A program made the translations under genes and the position numbers. A stretch of 64,000 nucleotides of DNA from Heterohyrax brucei (taxonomy: Eukaryota; Chordata; Mammalia; Hyracoidea; Procaviidae): assembly GCA_028571685.1 (NCBI GenBank), contig CM053141.1, positions 1,178,001-1,242,000 on the forward strand, given 5' to 3'. Under the pieces are notes generated by a model. The model worked only from the letters and a program-made list of their open reading frames with translations. It was not told the DNA's origin and made no database searches. Of this stretch, positions 45,421-57,637 are shown piece after piece. The stretch's first letter is position 1. Every line of letters begins with the position of its first letter.

Positions 45421-47469
45421 ATTATCTGTTTTTTTAAAATCTGTCAACAGTTGGCTGGTTGCACAGTTTACAGCTTTGTGAGACCAGGGGCTGTAATTGG
45501 GCTCAGTTCTCCTGTAATTGATCCAGGCATTGACTGAAGTGGCTCACCCACTCAGCAGGCACCCAGTGGGCAGCTCTTGTGCCCTGGATTTGCGACGGAA
45601 GTGTCGGGGTGAGAATAGCATTCTAACTGGCTGTCCCTGGAGGGGTGTGTTCTGTGCTATGCATCCCCGTCACACACCAGGAAAAGTGAAATTTTCTGAC
45701 CATCCCACAGCATCATCCATTTGATGATAGTTTTCTTTGTAGCTACTGTGATATGAGTTGCCCAACCATTACTGGACATTCAGTTATTTACTGGTTTTGA
45801 AAACCTGATGGCTGAGTTCTGCTTGATGGCCTGATTGACAATATCTAAGACAAATGAGTTTAAGACATTTACCCTTTAGAGCCTATTTTATTTGATATTT
45901 TGTTTTTTAATATTAATTGATAAACATTAATAACAATTGATTATTATTTAGTAAATGTAATTTGATCTCAGGACTTTGGATTACTGGACATTTTTTTCCT
46001 TGAGAGAATCATTACCACCCTGGATCAAGAAAGATGAACATGAGAATAAGATGCTAAGGAAATATTTAGCTAATTGACAATTTGACTTGTTTTTAGTTCA
46101 CTTGATTGTTGCCTCTCCTTTAAAGAAAGCCACTTACAGAGTATTTATAGAGGAATAAAAACGTGTACTTTCATATATTTTCAAAAAGCCATCTGGTTTT
46201 TAAAAAGTTTAATGGTTATAACTTTAGTTCAAAGAATTCCAGAGCATGCTTCCATCTGTAGGGTGCTCTTAGAGGTGGAAAGAGAGGAAACTGTGCCTCT
46301 GCAAAGCAAATGAAAATCTCCAGGGGAAGAACCGGCAGCGAGATGAATTGCCAGTCACTCTTCAAGGTCTAATTCTTCTTATTGGACTGTCGTCTTTTGG
46401 CCCCGTGATATTCTGTGAAGGATAGTGATTTCATACAATTAATTCCATGATTATAGGTACTGAAAAAAGAGAGGTTATTAAAACTCATGAGACTTCTGAG
46501 TTGTAGTAAAACCATTAAGAAGGAACTAATGTGATAATAAAATGAAAAGCAATTCAAAACTTATCAGCCTAATAAAGAATATTACCAAATATCTTAGAGT
46601 AATAAAAATCTTCAAAAATGAAATGAAGAGGGAAAAAAAGGAAAACCACACAGCTCAGTTAACAATCTGTTAGGATGGGTCTGACCCTCTTTAAGTCAAC
46701 CGTGACACCGTGAAGAGGATATTTAATTCCTGAGTGATCGTGACTGGATCTAAGGCAGAGAAACAGAGGGGCTGTAAGTGTTTTGACATCCACAGCATGC
46801 CCGCTGAGGTAGACCCCAAACCCCATCCATTTTTTGGGGGCCACGTGCCTTTTCTGTGAGCCAGGTAGAAGCAGTTATTTCCACTGCAGGGGATCAGTCG
46901 TCTATGCCTGTCACTCCATCTGCCAACATGTCTGTGAAGGGAGTCCTGTGTCAGAATGCTTGGTGGCAGATGGTGATGTGGGTGGGTCTCCCATCCTCCA
47001 AGCCTACTGCCCCAAAGGGTCAAAAGGATGAAGTGTTCAAACCTGGACCCCAGTTCCTACCTCAGAAGATAGGGCTGACTTTTGCCCGTGTGAAGGGAAC
47101 TGAGGCCCACTCTATCTTGTTTCCTCCCAGGATTCTGCTCCCACAAAGCTTGTTTTCTGCAGCCCCCAAAAGTTGTAAGGGAGACACTGAGCCAAATGCA
47201 GGTCACGAGAACCACGGAGTACCCGGTACCCTCTCTTGCTTTCACGTGCTTGCGCCACCCGAAGAACCCTTAAAGATTCTCTGACGCACCCTCTGTTGCC
47301 GGCTTTGCTTCCTTACCCACACTCCCTTTCTTCATCCCACTTCTCCCAGTGCCCTTGAGTTACTTCTAACTACCCAGTGAAAAAACAAACTACATACCCT
47401 TGGATAGACTTAGGGGCCCATGTGTGTCAGAGGAGAACTGTGATCCACAGTGTTTTCAATGCCTGGGAC
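45421..47469. other. Intergenic stretch, nothing recognised
   Basis: The part 45880-46360 is very AT-rich. The part 46640-47290 has a 142-residue open frame on + (46856-47284) and a 110-residue one on - (46691-47023), overlapping each other. Neither has a domain I recognise. An old retroviral or LTR piece is possible but not supported. Confidence 0.35.
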
Positions 47470-47745
47470 CTTTTGGAAGCAGACGGTAAGGCTTTTCTTC
47501 CAGCATGAGTGGGCTTGAACCTCCAGCCTTTTGGTTCATCACTGAGTGCTTGACGATTTGCACCACCCAGAGACTGTGATTGTCCAACCAAAAGAAGACC
47601 ATTGCCATCATGTCAGTTCCAACTCACAGTGACCCCGTAGGACAGAACAAATTGCCCCACAGAGTTTACAAAGAGTGGCTGGTGCATTTGAACTGCTAGC
47701 CTTTTTGATCACTTAACTGCCAGCCTTTTGGTCGCTGACTGCTGA
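47470..47745 (-). mobile_element. Two AfroSINE copies in tandem (antisense)
   Basis: A partial copy ('gggcttgaacctccagcctt', to about 47575) is followed by a fuller one from 47587 ('aagaccattgccatcatgtc', 'gaccccgtaggacagaacaa'). Confidence 0.75.
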
Positions 47746-47964
47746 CCAGAACTTTTGGAATGTCAGTTTTGGACTCTGCTCTGCACATGAAGGTGAGCTT
47801 TCTTTTACTAATCTCTGCTAATTGTAAAACTACAGTGGACTTCGGGACACTTTCCTCCAGCATCGTCCTGTTAGATACAAGCTAGCTAAGAGACCGAGTG
47901 GTGGACCCCAGTTCCCACTGAGACACAGTGGCTGAGCAGAGCTGGGATGCTGCTGTCCCACCTT

Positions 47965-50900
47965 CAGGCTACTCCTGTCCTCTCATACTGTGGGGGCTGG
48001 CTTGTTGCTGTGATGCTGGAAGCTATGCCACTGGTATGCAGACCTCAGTGGGGTCACCCATGGCAGGCAGGTTTCAGCTGAGCTTCCAGACTAAGAGAGA
48101 CTGGGAAGAAGGACCTGACAGCCTACTTCTGACAATAGTTAGCCAGTAAAATCTGTACGAGTAGCAGCAGAACATTGTCATACTGGGTGCTGGAAGAGGA
48201 GCCCTCCAGGTCAGAAGGTATTCAGAAGACAACGGAGGGAAAGCTGCCTCCTCAACGTAGTTGCTGTTGCTGTTGTTAGGTGCCATCGAGTTGGTCCTGA
48301 CTCACAGCGACCCTATGAACAACAGAACAAAATACTGTCTGGTCTCGCGCATGTCCACAACTGTTTTTATGCTTAAGCCCATTGTTGCATCCACCGTGTC
48401 GATCCATCTAACTGAGGATCTTCCTCTTTTTCGCTGACCCTCCACTCTACCAAGCATGATGTCCTTCTCCAGGGACTGATCCTTCCTGACAACATGTCCA
48501 AAGTATGTAAGATGCAGTCTTGCCATCTTTGCTTCCAAGGAGCATTCTGGTTGTACTTCTTCCAGAACAAATGTGTTTGCTCTTTTGGCAGTCCATCGTA
48601 CATTCAACATTCTTCTCCAGTACCACAACTCAAAGGCATCAATTCATTTTCTGTCTTCTTTGTTCACAGTCCAGCTTTTGCGTGCATACGATGCAATTGA
48701 AAATACCATGGCTTGGTTCAGGCATATTTTAGTCTTCAAGGTGACATCTTTACTTCTGAATACTTTGAAGGGGTCCTTTGTGGCAGATTTTCTCAGATTT
48801 CTTGACTGCTGCTTCCAAGGACATTGATTGTGGACCCAAGTAAAATAAAATCTTTGACAATCTCAATCCTTTCTCCACTTATGACAGTGTTGCTTACTGG
48901 TCCAGTTGTGAAGATTTTTGTTTTCCTGATGTTGAGGTGCAACCCATACTGAAGGCTGTGGTCCTTGATCTTCATCAGCAAATGCCTCAAATCTTCTTCA
49001 TTTTCAGCAAGTAAAGTGGTGTCGTCTGCATAACACAGGTTGTCAGTGCATCATCCTCCAATCCTGGTGCCTTATTCTTCTTCGTATAGTTCAACTTCTC
49101 AGATTATTTGCTCGACACCTCAATGTAGGGTTGACCTTAATGACATGGGTAGAGTCAAGCCTTCGAGATCTTAATTTGCTGATATGGCATGACTCAGAAT
49201 GAGATGCTGCAAGTATCCGTTAATAATTAGAACATGGAATGTATGAAGTATGAATCTAGGAAAATTGGAAATTGTGAAAAAATGAAATGGAACACATAAA
49301 CATCAATATCCTAGGCATTAGTGAGCTGAAATAGCCTGATACTGGCCACTGTTAATCAAACAATCGCATGGTCTACTATATCAGGAATGACAATTTGAAG
49401 GGGAAAGGTGTTGCATGCATTGTCAAAGAACATTTCAAGATCTGTCCTAAAGTACAATGCTGTCACTGACAGGATAATGTCCAGACACCTACAAAGAAGG
49501 CTAGTCAATACCATTATTATTCAAATTTATATACCAACCACTAATGCCAAAGATGAAGAAATTGAAGATTTTTTACCAGCTTCTGCAGTCCGAAATTGAT
49601 CAAACATGCAATTAGGATACACTGACAATTACTAATTGGAATGCAAAAGTTGGAAACAATGAAGAAGGATTGGCAGTTGCAAAATATTTTTTTTATGACA
49701 GAAATGATGCTGGCAATCGCATGATTGGATTTGCAAGACCAGTGACTTCTTCATTGCAAATACGTTTTTTAACCAATACAAATGGCGACTGTACACATGG
49801 ACCTCACCAGATGGAATAGACAGGAACCGAGTCAACTACGTCTGTGGAAACAGATGGTAGAGACGTTCCGTATCAGCGGTCGGAACAAGACCACACGCTG
49901 ACTGCGGCGCGGACCATCAACTCCTCACGAGCAAGTTCAAACTGGAACTGAAGAAAATTAGAACAAGTCCACAAGAGCCAAAGTAAGAACTGGAGAATAT
50001 CTCTCCTGAGTTTAGAGACCATCAAGAACAGATTTGATGCACTGAACACTAATGACTGAAGACCACACAAGTTGTGGAATGACATCAAAGAAATCATACT
50101 TGAAGAAAGCAAGGTCACTGAAAAGACAAGAAAGAAAGAAAAGACCAAATCGGACGTCAGAAGAGACTCTGAAACTTATTCTTGAACGTTGAGTAGCTAA
50201 AGCAAAAGGAAGAAATGATGCAGTAAAAGAACTGAACAGAAGATTTCAAAGGGTGACTCAAGAAGACAAAGTAAAATATTATAATAACATGTGCAATGAG
50301 CTGGATATATTAAACCAAAAGGGAAGAACACACTCTACATTTTTCAAGCTGAAGGAACTGAAGATAAAATTCAAGGCTTGATTTGCAATAGTGAAGGATT
50401 CTACAGAGAAAATATTAAATGACTCAGGGGGCATCAAAAGAAACTGGAAGGAATGCGCAGAGTCATTAGACCAGAAGAAAACAGCCATTGGAAGAAATAG
50501 CACGTGATCAAGAACCGATGGTACTGAAGGAAGAAGTCGAAGCTGCGTTGAAGGCACTGATGAAAAACAAGGGTACAGGAACTGACGGTATATCAATGGA
50601 GATGTTTCAACAAGTGATAGCAGCACTGGAAGTGCTCAGTAGTCTATGCCGAGAAGCTTGGAGGAGAGCTACCTGACCGACCAGCTGGAAAAGATTCATA
50701 TTGATGCCTATTTCCAAGCAAGGTGATCTGTCCCAATGGGGGAGATTATCAAACAATATAATTAATGTCATATACAAGTAAAATTTTGCTAAAGATCATT
50801 CAAAAGTGACTGCAGCAGTACACTGACAGAAAACTGCCAGAGACTCAAGCCAGATGCAGAAGAAGATCTAGAACCAGGAATATGATTGCTGATGTCAGAT

Positions 50901-51990
50901 GGATCTCGGCTGAAAGCAGAGAATACCAGAAAGATGTTTACCTGTGTTTCGTTGACTATGCAAAGGCATTTGACTGTGTGGATCATAACAAATTATGGAT
51001 AACACTGCAGAGAGTGGGAATTCCAGTACACTTAATTGTGCTCTTAAGGAATCTCTACGTGGATCAAGAGGTAATCGTTTGAATAGAACAAGAGGTTTAA
51101 AGTCAGCAAAGGGGTGCATCAGGGCTGTGTCCTTTCACCATACCTCTTCAGTCTGTATGCCGAGCAAATAGTTGAGCAACTGGACGATGTGAAGAATGAG
51201 GTATCAGGATTGGAGGAAGACTCATTAACGACCTGAATTATGCAGATGATACAATCTTGCTTGCTGAAAGTGAAAGGATTTGAAACACTTACTGTTGAAA
51301 ATCAAAGACTACAGCTTTCAGTATGGATTGTACCTCAACATCAAGAAAACAAAAATCTGCACAACTGGACCAGTCAGCGACATCATGATAAATGGAGAAA
51401 AGATTGAGGTTGTCAAGAATTTCATTTTACTTATTTCCACAATCAACACCCATGGAAGTAGCAGTCAAGAAATCAAAAGACATACTGAATTGAAAAAATA
51501 TGCTGCAAAAGAAAAGCTTTGAGAAGTAAAGATGTCACCTTGAAGACTAAAGTGTGCCTGACCTAGGTCATGATATTTTCAATGGCGTCACATGCATGCA
51601 AAAGCTGGACAATGAACAGGGAAGACAGAGGAATGGATGCCTTTGAGCTGTGGTGCTGGAGAAGAGTACTGAGTATACCACGGACTGCGGGAAGAAGATA
51701 GAGATTTGTTCTGGGAGATGTACAGCCGGAGTGCTCATTAGAAGCAAGGATGGCAAGACTGTGTCTCACACACTTGGGACTGTTGTCAGGAGGGATCAGT
51801 CCCTGGGGAAGGACAGCACGCGTGGTCAAGTAGAAGGTTAGAAGGACCCTCAGTGACATGGACGGATGCAGTTGCTGCAACATTGGGCTTAAGCATAAGA
51901 ACAGTTGTGGGCACGGGGTGGGACCGGGCCATTTCCGTTCTGCTGTGCACAGGGTTTCTGTGAGTCAGGTCTTGACTGCGCCTAACAACA
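47965..51990 (+). mobile_element. Full-length RTE LINE (sense), best copy, split by another RTE
   Basis: The 5' UTR (47965-48260: 'gctggaagctatgccactgg', 'gcaggtttcagctgagcttc') continues after an insertion at 49118 with the endonuclease ORF, then the reverse transcriptase and the tail ending 'ttgactgcgcctaacaacac'. Without the insertion the length is about 3.2 kb, the size expected for the family. The translation shows VDYAKAFDCVDHNKLW at 50954-51001 and an intact YADD active site at 51239-51250. Several stops and frameshifts elsewhere mean it cannot move now. Confidence 0.92.
48261..49117 (-). mobile_element. 5'-truncated RTE inserted antisense in a sense RTE
   Basis: It starts with the antisense tail 'gctgttgttaggtgccatcg' and ends in the reverse transcriptase region. 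'cctcaacgtag' (48250-48260) and 'cctcaatgtag' (49118-49128) flank it as an 11-bp target-site duplication with one mismatch. Confidence 0.93.
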
Positions 51991-52071
51991 CCAGGCTGTC
52001 AGTGGGCAATACCAGCCAAGCATCACCGAAACTAGAATATCTTGCCGAGGTACATAATGCCATAGGGTGAT

Positions 52072-52610
52072 GTCATGGATTGACTGTGTCCCCCGCAAAC
52101 TACGGGCTGTAAACTTTAACCTCTATACCTGTGGCTACAATCCCATTTGGGGATAGGTTTTCCTTGTTATGTCGATGTGGAAACAGGGGGCGCAGTGGTT
52201 CAGAGCTAGGGTTGCTAACCAGAAGGTGAGCAGTTTGAGTCTACTAGGTGCTCTTTGGAGACTCTGGGGGACAGTTCTACTCTGTTCTACAGGGTTTCTA
52301 AGGGCCGTGGATTTTGTTACGTTGATGTGGTCATATTAGTGTAGTGTGTGTCTTAAGTCAGTCTCTTTTGAATATAAAAGAGCAGATGAATCAGACAGAC
52401 GCGGGAAGACTGATGCCACGCCCCATGAGAAACTTTGAGGAAGAGATGCTGGAAAGAGACAAGGACCTTTCACCAGAGGCAGCAACAGAGACAGTGTTCT
52501 GACTTTGGACTTGAGGCCTCCCAGACTGTGAGAAAATAACTTCCTTTTTGTTAGAGCCACATCCACTTGTGGTATTTCTACTTCAGCAGCACTAGATAAC
52601 GGGATGGGTA
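52072..52610 (+). mobile_element. Solo LTR, MaLR-like (sense), split by a SINE
   Basis: It starts 'gtcatggattgactgtgtcc', has 'gaatataaaagagcag' as TATA-like region and ends near 'gcactagataacgggatg'. It is the same family as 27250 and 29883. An AfroSINE lies inside. Confidence 0.68.
52181..52315 (+). mobile_element. AfroSINE inserted in an LTR
   Basis: 'ggggcgcagtggttcagagc' and 'ggtgagcagtttgagtctac' mark the element. 'gttatgtcgatgtgg' (52166-52180) and 'gttacgttgatgtgg' (52316-52330) are a 15-bp target-site duplication with two mismatches. Confidence 0.92.
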
Positions 52611-52627
52611 CCTAAAATTGATTTATG

Positions 52628-52950
52628 CTAGACGTTTACATGGAGGTCTTGGTCATCCATTGGCAGAGTCCTCGCTTTCCATGTGGGAGACCTGAGTTTG
52701 GTTTCCAGCCCACGCACCCATGGGCAGCCACCACCTGCCTGTCAGGGAGGCCTGCATGTTGCTGAGACGTTGGACAGGTTTCAGTTGAGTTTCCAAACTG
52801 AGACAGACTAGGAAGAAAGGCCTGGAGATCAACTTCCAAAAACCAGTCATTGAAAATCCTGCGGATCTCAATGATGTGACGTTAGACAACTTTGTCCCAG
52901 TGTACGTGAGGTCACCGTGAATCAGAGGCCAACTCCATGGCAAGTAACAA
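52628..52950 (+). mobile_element. tRNA-Gly-like SINE with RTE-type tail
   Basis: 'tcctcgctttccatgtggga' and 'gacctgagtttggtttccag' resemble a glycine tRNA from the anticodon arm to the B box. The body has 'aggaagaaaggcctggagat', and the end 'gaggccaactccatggcaag' resembles the RTE 3' end, so it was probably mobilised by the RTE. Confidence 0.8.
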
Positions 52951-52954
52951 TAAA

Positions 52955-53120
52955 ACCAAACAGAAATCCATTGCTGTCGAGTCAGTTCCAACACATAACA
53001 ACCCTATAGGACATAGTAAAACTGCCCCAAAGAGTTTCTAGGGAGTGCCTGGTGGAGTCAAGCTGTTAACCTTTTGGTTAGCAGTTCCAGCACTTAAGCT
53101 GTATACCACCAGGGTTTTTA
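52955..53120 (-). mobile_element. AfroSINE copy (antisense)
   Basis: 'aaatccattgctgtcgagtc', 'ccctataggacatagtaaaa' and 'ccttttggttagcagttcca' are in antisense order. Confidence 0.92.
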
Positions 53121-53756
53121 GCAGTGACAAGATGCTACTAAGAGCCGACGGTGGCCTGTTCTCAAGACTCTAAATGTTTTGCAGAGGTACACAAAGCCAC
53201 AGGACAGGTACTTCTGGTACATCTTCTTGGAGTACCAACTGAGCTGGAACTTTCTGAGAAAAAAAATTAAGTACTGTGCTGCTATCCAGTTATTGTTTCT
53301 CAGCTGCAAACCTGCCCTTTAATGTTTGATGTTATGTTGCTGTGGCTAAGACTCAGCTTTCCAACTGCTGCTTCCAGACTCTGCCAGGAAGTGGTGCTAC
53401 AGGACACGTACATGGTGGCAGGAGGAAGTGGAGCCTGCTATTTCCTGTCTCTGTCTGGTTCTGAGCAGGAAGCCCAGGGACAGCTCTCTGCTGGCAGCCT
53501 CAGACGTTCCATTAACGGTAGATATTTCCAGCCTGTGGCTATTCCCACATGCCCAGCAGTGACCTCGTCGTTCCCTTCAGAGACCTTACAGTGGCCTTCC
53601 TTGGCCCTTCCCCAGAGGCTGCCCAGATGCAGGGGTCCCCTCCTCCAAGCTTCTAAGGGTTGATGATCTTAGCTCGACCCTTTGTGTCCCAGCCCCAGCC
53701 TGACTGCTGCTTTCTGAATTACCACCTCTGTGAAACCACCCACCTACCCAACCCAC
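53121..53756. other. Intergenic stretch, nothing recognised
   Basis: A 113-residue open frame (53322-53663, +) has no domain. Part of 53350-53700 may be an old LTR, but I cannot support it. Confidence 0.35.
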
Positions 53757-53902
53757 ATAAAACCTGTGGCCACTGAGTAGATTACAACTTATAGTGACCC
53801 TATAGGACAGAGTATAACTGCCTAATAAGGTTTCCAAGGAGTGTCTGGTAGATTTGAACTGCCAACCTTTTGGTTAGCAGATGTGGCTCTTAACCAGTAC
53901 AC
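53757..53902 (-). mobile_element. AfroSINE copy (antisense)
   Basis: 'gtgaccctataggacagagt' and 'aaccttttggttagcagatg' identify it. The right end runs into a 34-bp duplication. Confidence 0.9.
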
Positions 53903-53970
53903 CTAACATTTGTTTTAGAGGTTTTAGGTCATCAATCTAACATTTGTTTTAGAGGTTTTAGGTCATCAAT
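53903..53970. repeat. Perfect 34-bp tandem duplication
   Basis: The 34 bases beginning 'ctaacatttgttttagaggt' occur twice in direct succession (53903-53936 and 53937-53970) without a mismatch. Confidence 0.98.
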
Positions 53971-54018
53971 GCTTAATGATCAGCTTTTTATATTAAATTA
54001 TTCCTTGTTTCTCTTTCC

Positions 54019-54185
54019 TGGAAACCCTGTTGGTGTAGTGGGTTAAATGCTACATCTGCTAACCAAAAGGTCGGCAATTCAAATCTACCAGGCGCTCCTT
54101 GTAAACTCTATGAGGCAGTTCTCCTCTGACCTCTAGGGTCGCTATCAGTTGGACTCAACTCAGTGGTATGGGTTTGGGGTTTGGC
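54019..54185 (+). mobile_element. AfroSINE copy
   Basis: 'gaaaccctgttggtgtagtg', 'aaccaaaaggtcggcaattc' and the tail 'ttggactcaactcagtgg' are all present. Well preserved. Confidence 0.95.
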
Positions 54186-54404
54186 TTTCTCTCTCCTGAC
54201 TAGATCCTGGCTGGGACAAGAAGTTCAATTAGTATTTACTGTTATATTAGTATAATCACCAATGTCTTACAGAGAAGAACACAAAATTTATTTAAATGTG
54301 GTAGATAGAACAGGACTTTTTTAAAAAAAGTTTCATACCTTTCCTTCCAGGCGCCCTCACTCCCTCCTGCTTGGGGGTACTTTAGTGGGAACCTTGGAAA
54401 ACAC

Positions 54405-54835
54405 AGGGTCTCAGTTTCTCATTGCTTCTGTAACAGAAATGCCACAAGTGGATAGCTTTAAAAATCAGAAAAATTTAGTTTCTCCTGGTTTCCCAGTCGA
54501 CAAGTCCCCGTCTGGGGCAGCCGCTCTTGGGAAGGCGTGCTCTGTTGGCCTGGGGTGAGGCCTTTGTCTCTCCCAGTGCTCCTCCGGTCTTTGGCCATCT
54601 GCGTGTGTGTGGCGTCTGTCACCCCTGCTTGTGCTTTCCCACATCTGCATCTGGGCTGCTCCTTAAAGCTTGGAGGTGACCAGGGTTCAGACAGTTCCTA
54701 TGCTGATGTGACCTCATAAACACAACAGGAAAAGCCCTATTTCCCGACAGGATGACAACCACGTGTATAGGGGTCAGGACTCCAGCATCCGCTTTGGGGG
54801 CGGGGCTGCAGTTCAGTCCCTTACAGACAGGCTTA
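54405..54835 (-). mobile_element. LTR relic, MaLR-like (antisense)
   Basis: 'aacagaaatgccacaagtgg' and 'gcagttcagtcccttacag' mark the antisense start and end of the family seen at 20755. The middle is shortened. Confidence 0.55.
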
Positions 54836-55640
54836 GTAAATTAAGGAGCTTCAGAGACTGTGAGCTTCAGGTGGAGAGATGGAGACAGTAGTGTGGTTGG
54901 CAGATGGCTTTTTAGGTCTCCACAAAGCCATCTTCTCTCTTCAGAGTTTAAATGTGTACGGCTTTAAATGATGCTGTTCAAGTGGGTATTAGAAAGTGGT
55001 GACGGACTGAGGTCAGAAGCACTATTGTTCTGGAGCCTCAGATAAAATTTAGAGAAGAAGTTGCAACCCGAGCCAAGCTGCCTACCTCCTGTGGGCTGGG
55101 TGGCTCGGGCATGAATCAGAACTGCAACCAGCCCTTGGAGATGGCACAAGTCACAGCCTCTTTTCTCAGCCAGAACTAAACGAGCAGCTGCCGTTTGCTC
55201 TGCTCACTGAGCAGTAAAGCGGTTTCGTGTTGGAATGACCGCGCATATGCTTGGCAGGATGACGGAGCCTTATTTCAATTTCCAGAGAAGGCATAACCGT
55301 GGAGCATCACCCTTCCTGAGTCAGTTCCCAGCATAGGGGAGGGAATAAGGGAATAAGGGAATGAGGGACTAAGGGAAGAGAACAGGAAGAGCGTAAGCTC
55401 ATTCTCCAAAGTTGATTATACATTAAGTTGTTCATAATGCAGCCTAGTGTTGGGGGCAAATCCATCCTATACTTCTAATGTCATAACACCATGGTAACCC
55501 CACAGAGATGGTACTAGGTTCCTTGAACTCCATGCAGAAAGCCAAGGTGTGACCTGACGATATGCTGTGGTCCGAAGCAAGGAAAGTTCTAGAAGTATCT
55601 GGACATGGTATATGGAATAGGTTGATGTCTTAGGGTTCTC
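54836..55640. other. Intergenic stretch, nothing recognised
   Basis: A small 'gggaataagggaataaggga' patch lies near 55340. No gene or repeat family was identified. Confidence 0.4.
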
Positions 55641-55647
55641 TAGAGAC

Positions 55648-55845
55648 ACGCATTGCCACCAGTTAGTTCTGACTTGTGACGATCCCATAGGACAGAGCAG
55701 AGCTGCCCAATAGGGTTTCCCAAGCTGTAATTTCAACTGAAGTGGATTCCCACATCTTCCTCCCATGGAGCTGCTGGTGGATTCGAGCCACTGACCTTTC
55801 GGTTAGCAGCCAAGCTCCCAAACCCTGTGTCACTGGGGCTCCTTC
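55648..55845 (-). mobile_element. Longer AfroSINE subtype (antisense)
   Basis: Besides the usual ends ('cattgccaccagttagttct', 'acctttcggttagcagccaa') it has an extra middle with 'gctgtaatttcaactgaagt' and 'cacatcttcctcccatggag'. Confidence 0.85.
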
Positions 55846-56244
55846 TGCTTAATTATATTTTTAGAAATGAAAACCACTTTTTTCCCAAAATGTATTTCCA
55901 GGTTCACTGGTACCATGAGATGCCCCTTGGAAGTTCTACAGCAAGGAAACTACTTAACTTAAAAAAATTCATTGCATTTTAGGAGAAACTTTACAGTGCA
56001 AATTAGTTTTTCATTCATGAATTTAAATACAAAGATTATTTGGTGACATTGGTAGAAATTCCTGCCATGTGTGAGCACTCTCCCTCTTCCCTTTCCACCC
56101 TGGGTTTTCCGTGCCTAGTCCTCCAGTTTTTCAGTCCCTTTCTGCCCTCTTAGCTTTGCTTTTGGGGCAGGTCTTACCTGTTTGGTCTTGTACAGTTGCT
56201 TGAACTAAGATGCACGTCCCTTGTGCGCGGTACTGGTTGTTTTA
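55846..56244. other. Intergenic stretch, nothing recognised
   Basis: No gene or repeat family was identified. Confidence 0.4.
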
Positions 56245-56915
56245 CATTGCTGCTGCTGTTGGGTGCTGCCGAGTGAGTTCCTGCGCACAGGGACCCTGTG
56301 TGCAGCCTAGTGAAACCGTGCCCAGGCCGGAGCCGTTGTCACAGTCATCGTGAGCCCTGAGCCCGTTGCTGTAGTCACTGTCAATCCATATGCTTGTGAT
56401 GCTTCCTCTTCATCACTGAATATCTACTCTACCAAGCATGAGGTCTTTCTCCAGGAACTGGTCCCTTCTGATAACACGTCCAAAGTATGTCAGATGAAGC
56501 TTCACCATCCTTGCTGCTAGGCAGCACTGTGGTTCAGCTTCTGAGGCAGACCTGTCCCTTCTTCTGGCCGTCGACTTTCTGTTCAGTATCCTTTGCCAGC
56601 ACCATAATTCAAAGACATGAATTCTTCTTTGGTCCTCCTTAGTCCCTGTTCAACTTTCCTGTGAATATAGGTGATTGAAAAAACACCACGGCATCAGTCA
56701 GGATCACTTCAGTCTTTAAAATGGCATTTTGCTTTTCAGTGCTTTAAAGAGGTCTTTTGCAGCAGATTTGCCCAATGCAATGTGCCGTTTGCTTTTTTTG
56801 ACTGTTGCTTCCATGGGTATTGATTGTGGATCCAAGTAAAATGAAATCCTTGACTGCTTCCATATTTTCTCAATTCATCATGATGCTGGTGTAGTTGCGA
56901 GGATTTCTGATGTAC
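56245..56915 (-). mobile_element. RTE LINE 3' end (antisense)
   Basis: It runs from 'gctgctgctgttgggtgctg' through 'ctctaccaagcatgaggtct' to 'ccaagtaaaatgaaatcctt' in antisense order. Confidence 0.9.
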
Positions 56916-57164
56916 AAGAATCTGTTTGGTTATATGGTATAAACAGGAGTTTTTTAAATCCAGCACACTTAATTCACTACAGTTAATTCTTCTTGTCATA
57001 ACAAGTCTTTGTCAAACTACATCCCTGAGCGGAGATACTATGAATTAGCATCCCACACTCATATTGATGTGTAATGGACAGATAACAAGAGAGAAATTAT
57101 ATACACAGTTATTTATCTGTGGAAATTTTGGGATTGTTTCTTATTGTAACATGATTTATTTTGA

Positions 57165-57600
57165 CCAATACAGAAATTGCTACCAGGAGTGGGGTGCTAA
57201 CACAGCAAGGAAATGATAATTTGTCATTGACTTGAAGGACAACTTTTGGGTAGTGAGGAAACAGTTATCAAGTCTGGAAATATGACAATGCACATTATGC
57301 AGTGGCAAAAATTTTGTTTAAACTATTGTGTACAGTGACTTGGAAAGCAGACTACATGCCTAATGAATTTGTTGCTCTAGGGAAAGAGGCAGGGAAACAG
57401 AATATTGGTAAAGTGTGTTGGTTTCTGTTGGTGGAATTTTACAAATATTATAAAAAACAAGACCAAGAAAGAAGTAGTTAGACTGCAAGCCGACGTTAAT
57501 GTGAAATTTGAGGCTTTGCAGTTTTGGAAAGATTCACTGTTTTTTTCTTCTAAACAGTAGAAAAAGTTGAGTGAGGTTTTGTGCAACAAAAATGTTAAAA
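57165..57600 (+). mobile_element. Possible MaLR/ERVL-type internal remnant
   Basis: 'aaattgctaccaggagtggg' resembles the leucine-tRNA primer-site region that follows the 5' LTR in MaLR elements. The rest is too decayed to assign. Relic. Confidence 0.3.
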
Positions 57601-57637
57601 CTTATCCTTGCAGCAAAGAAAAAGGCATGGCCTCTGT

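Noticed and set aside
46856-47284. 142-residue frame, considered as a gene or an old retroviral piece
   Set aside because: No recognisable motif in this frame or in the overlapping minus-strand frame.
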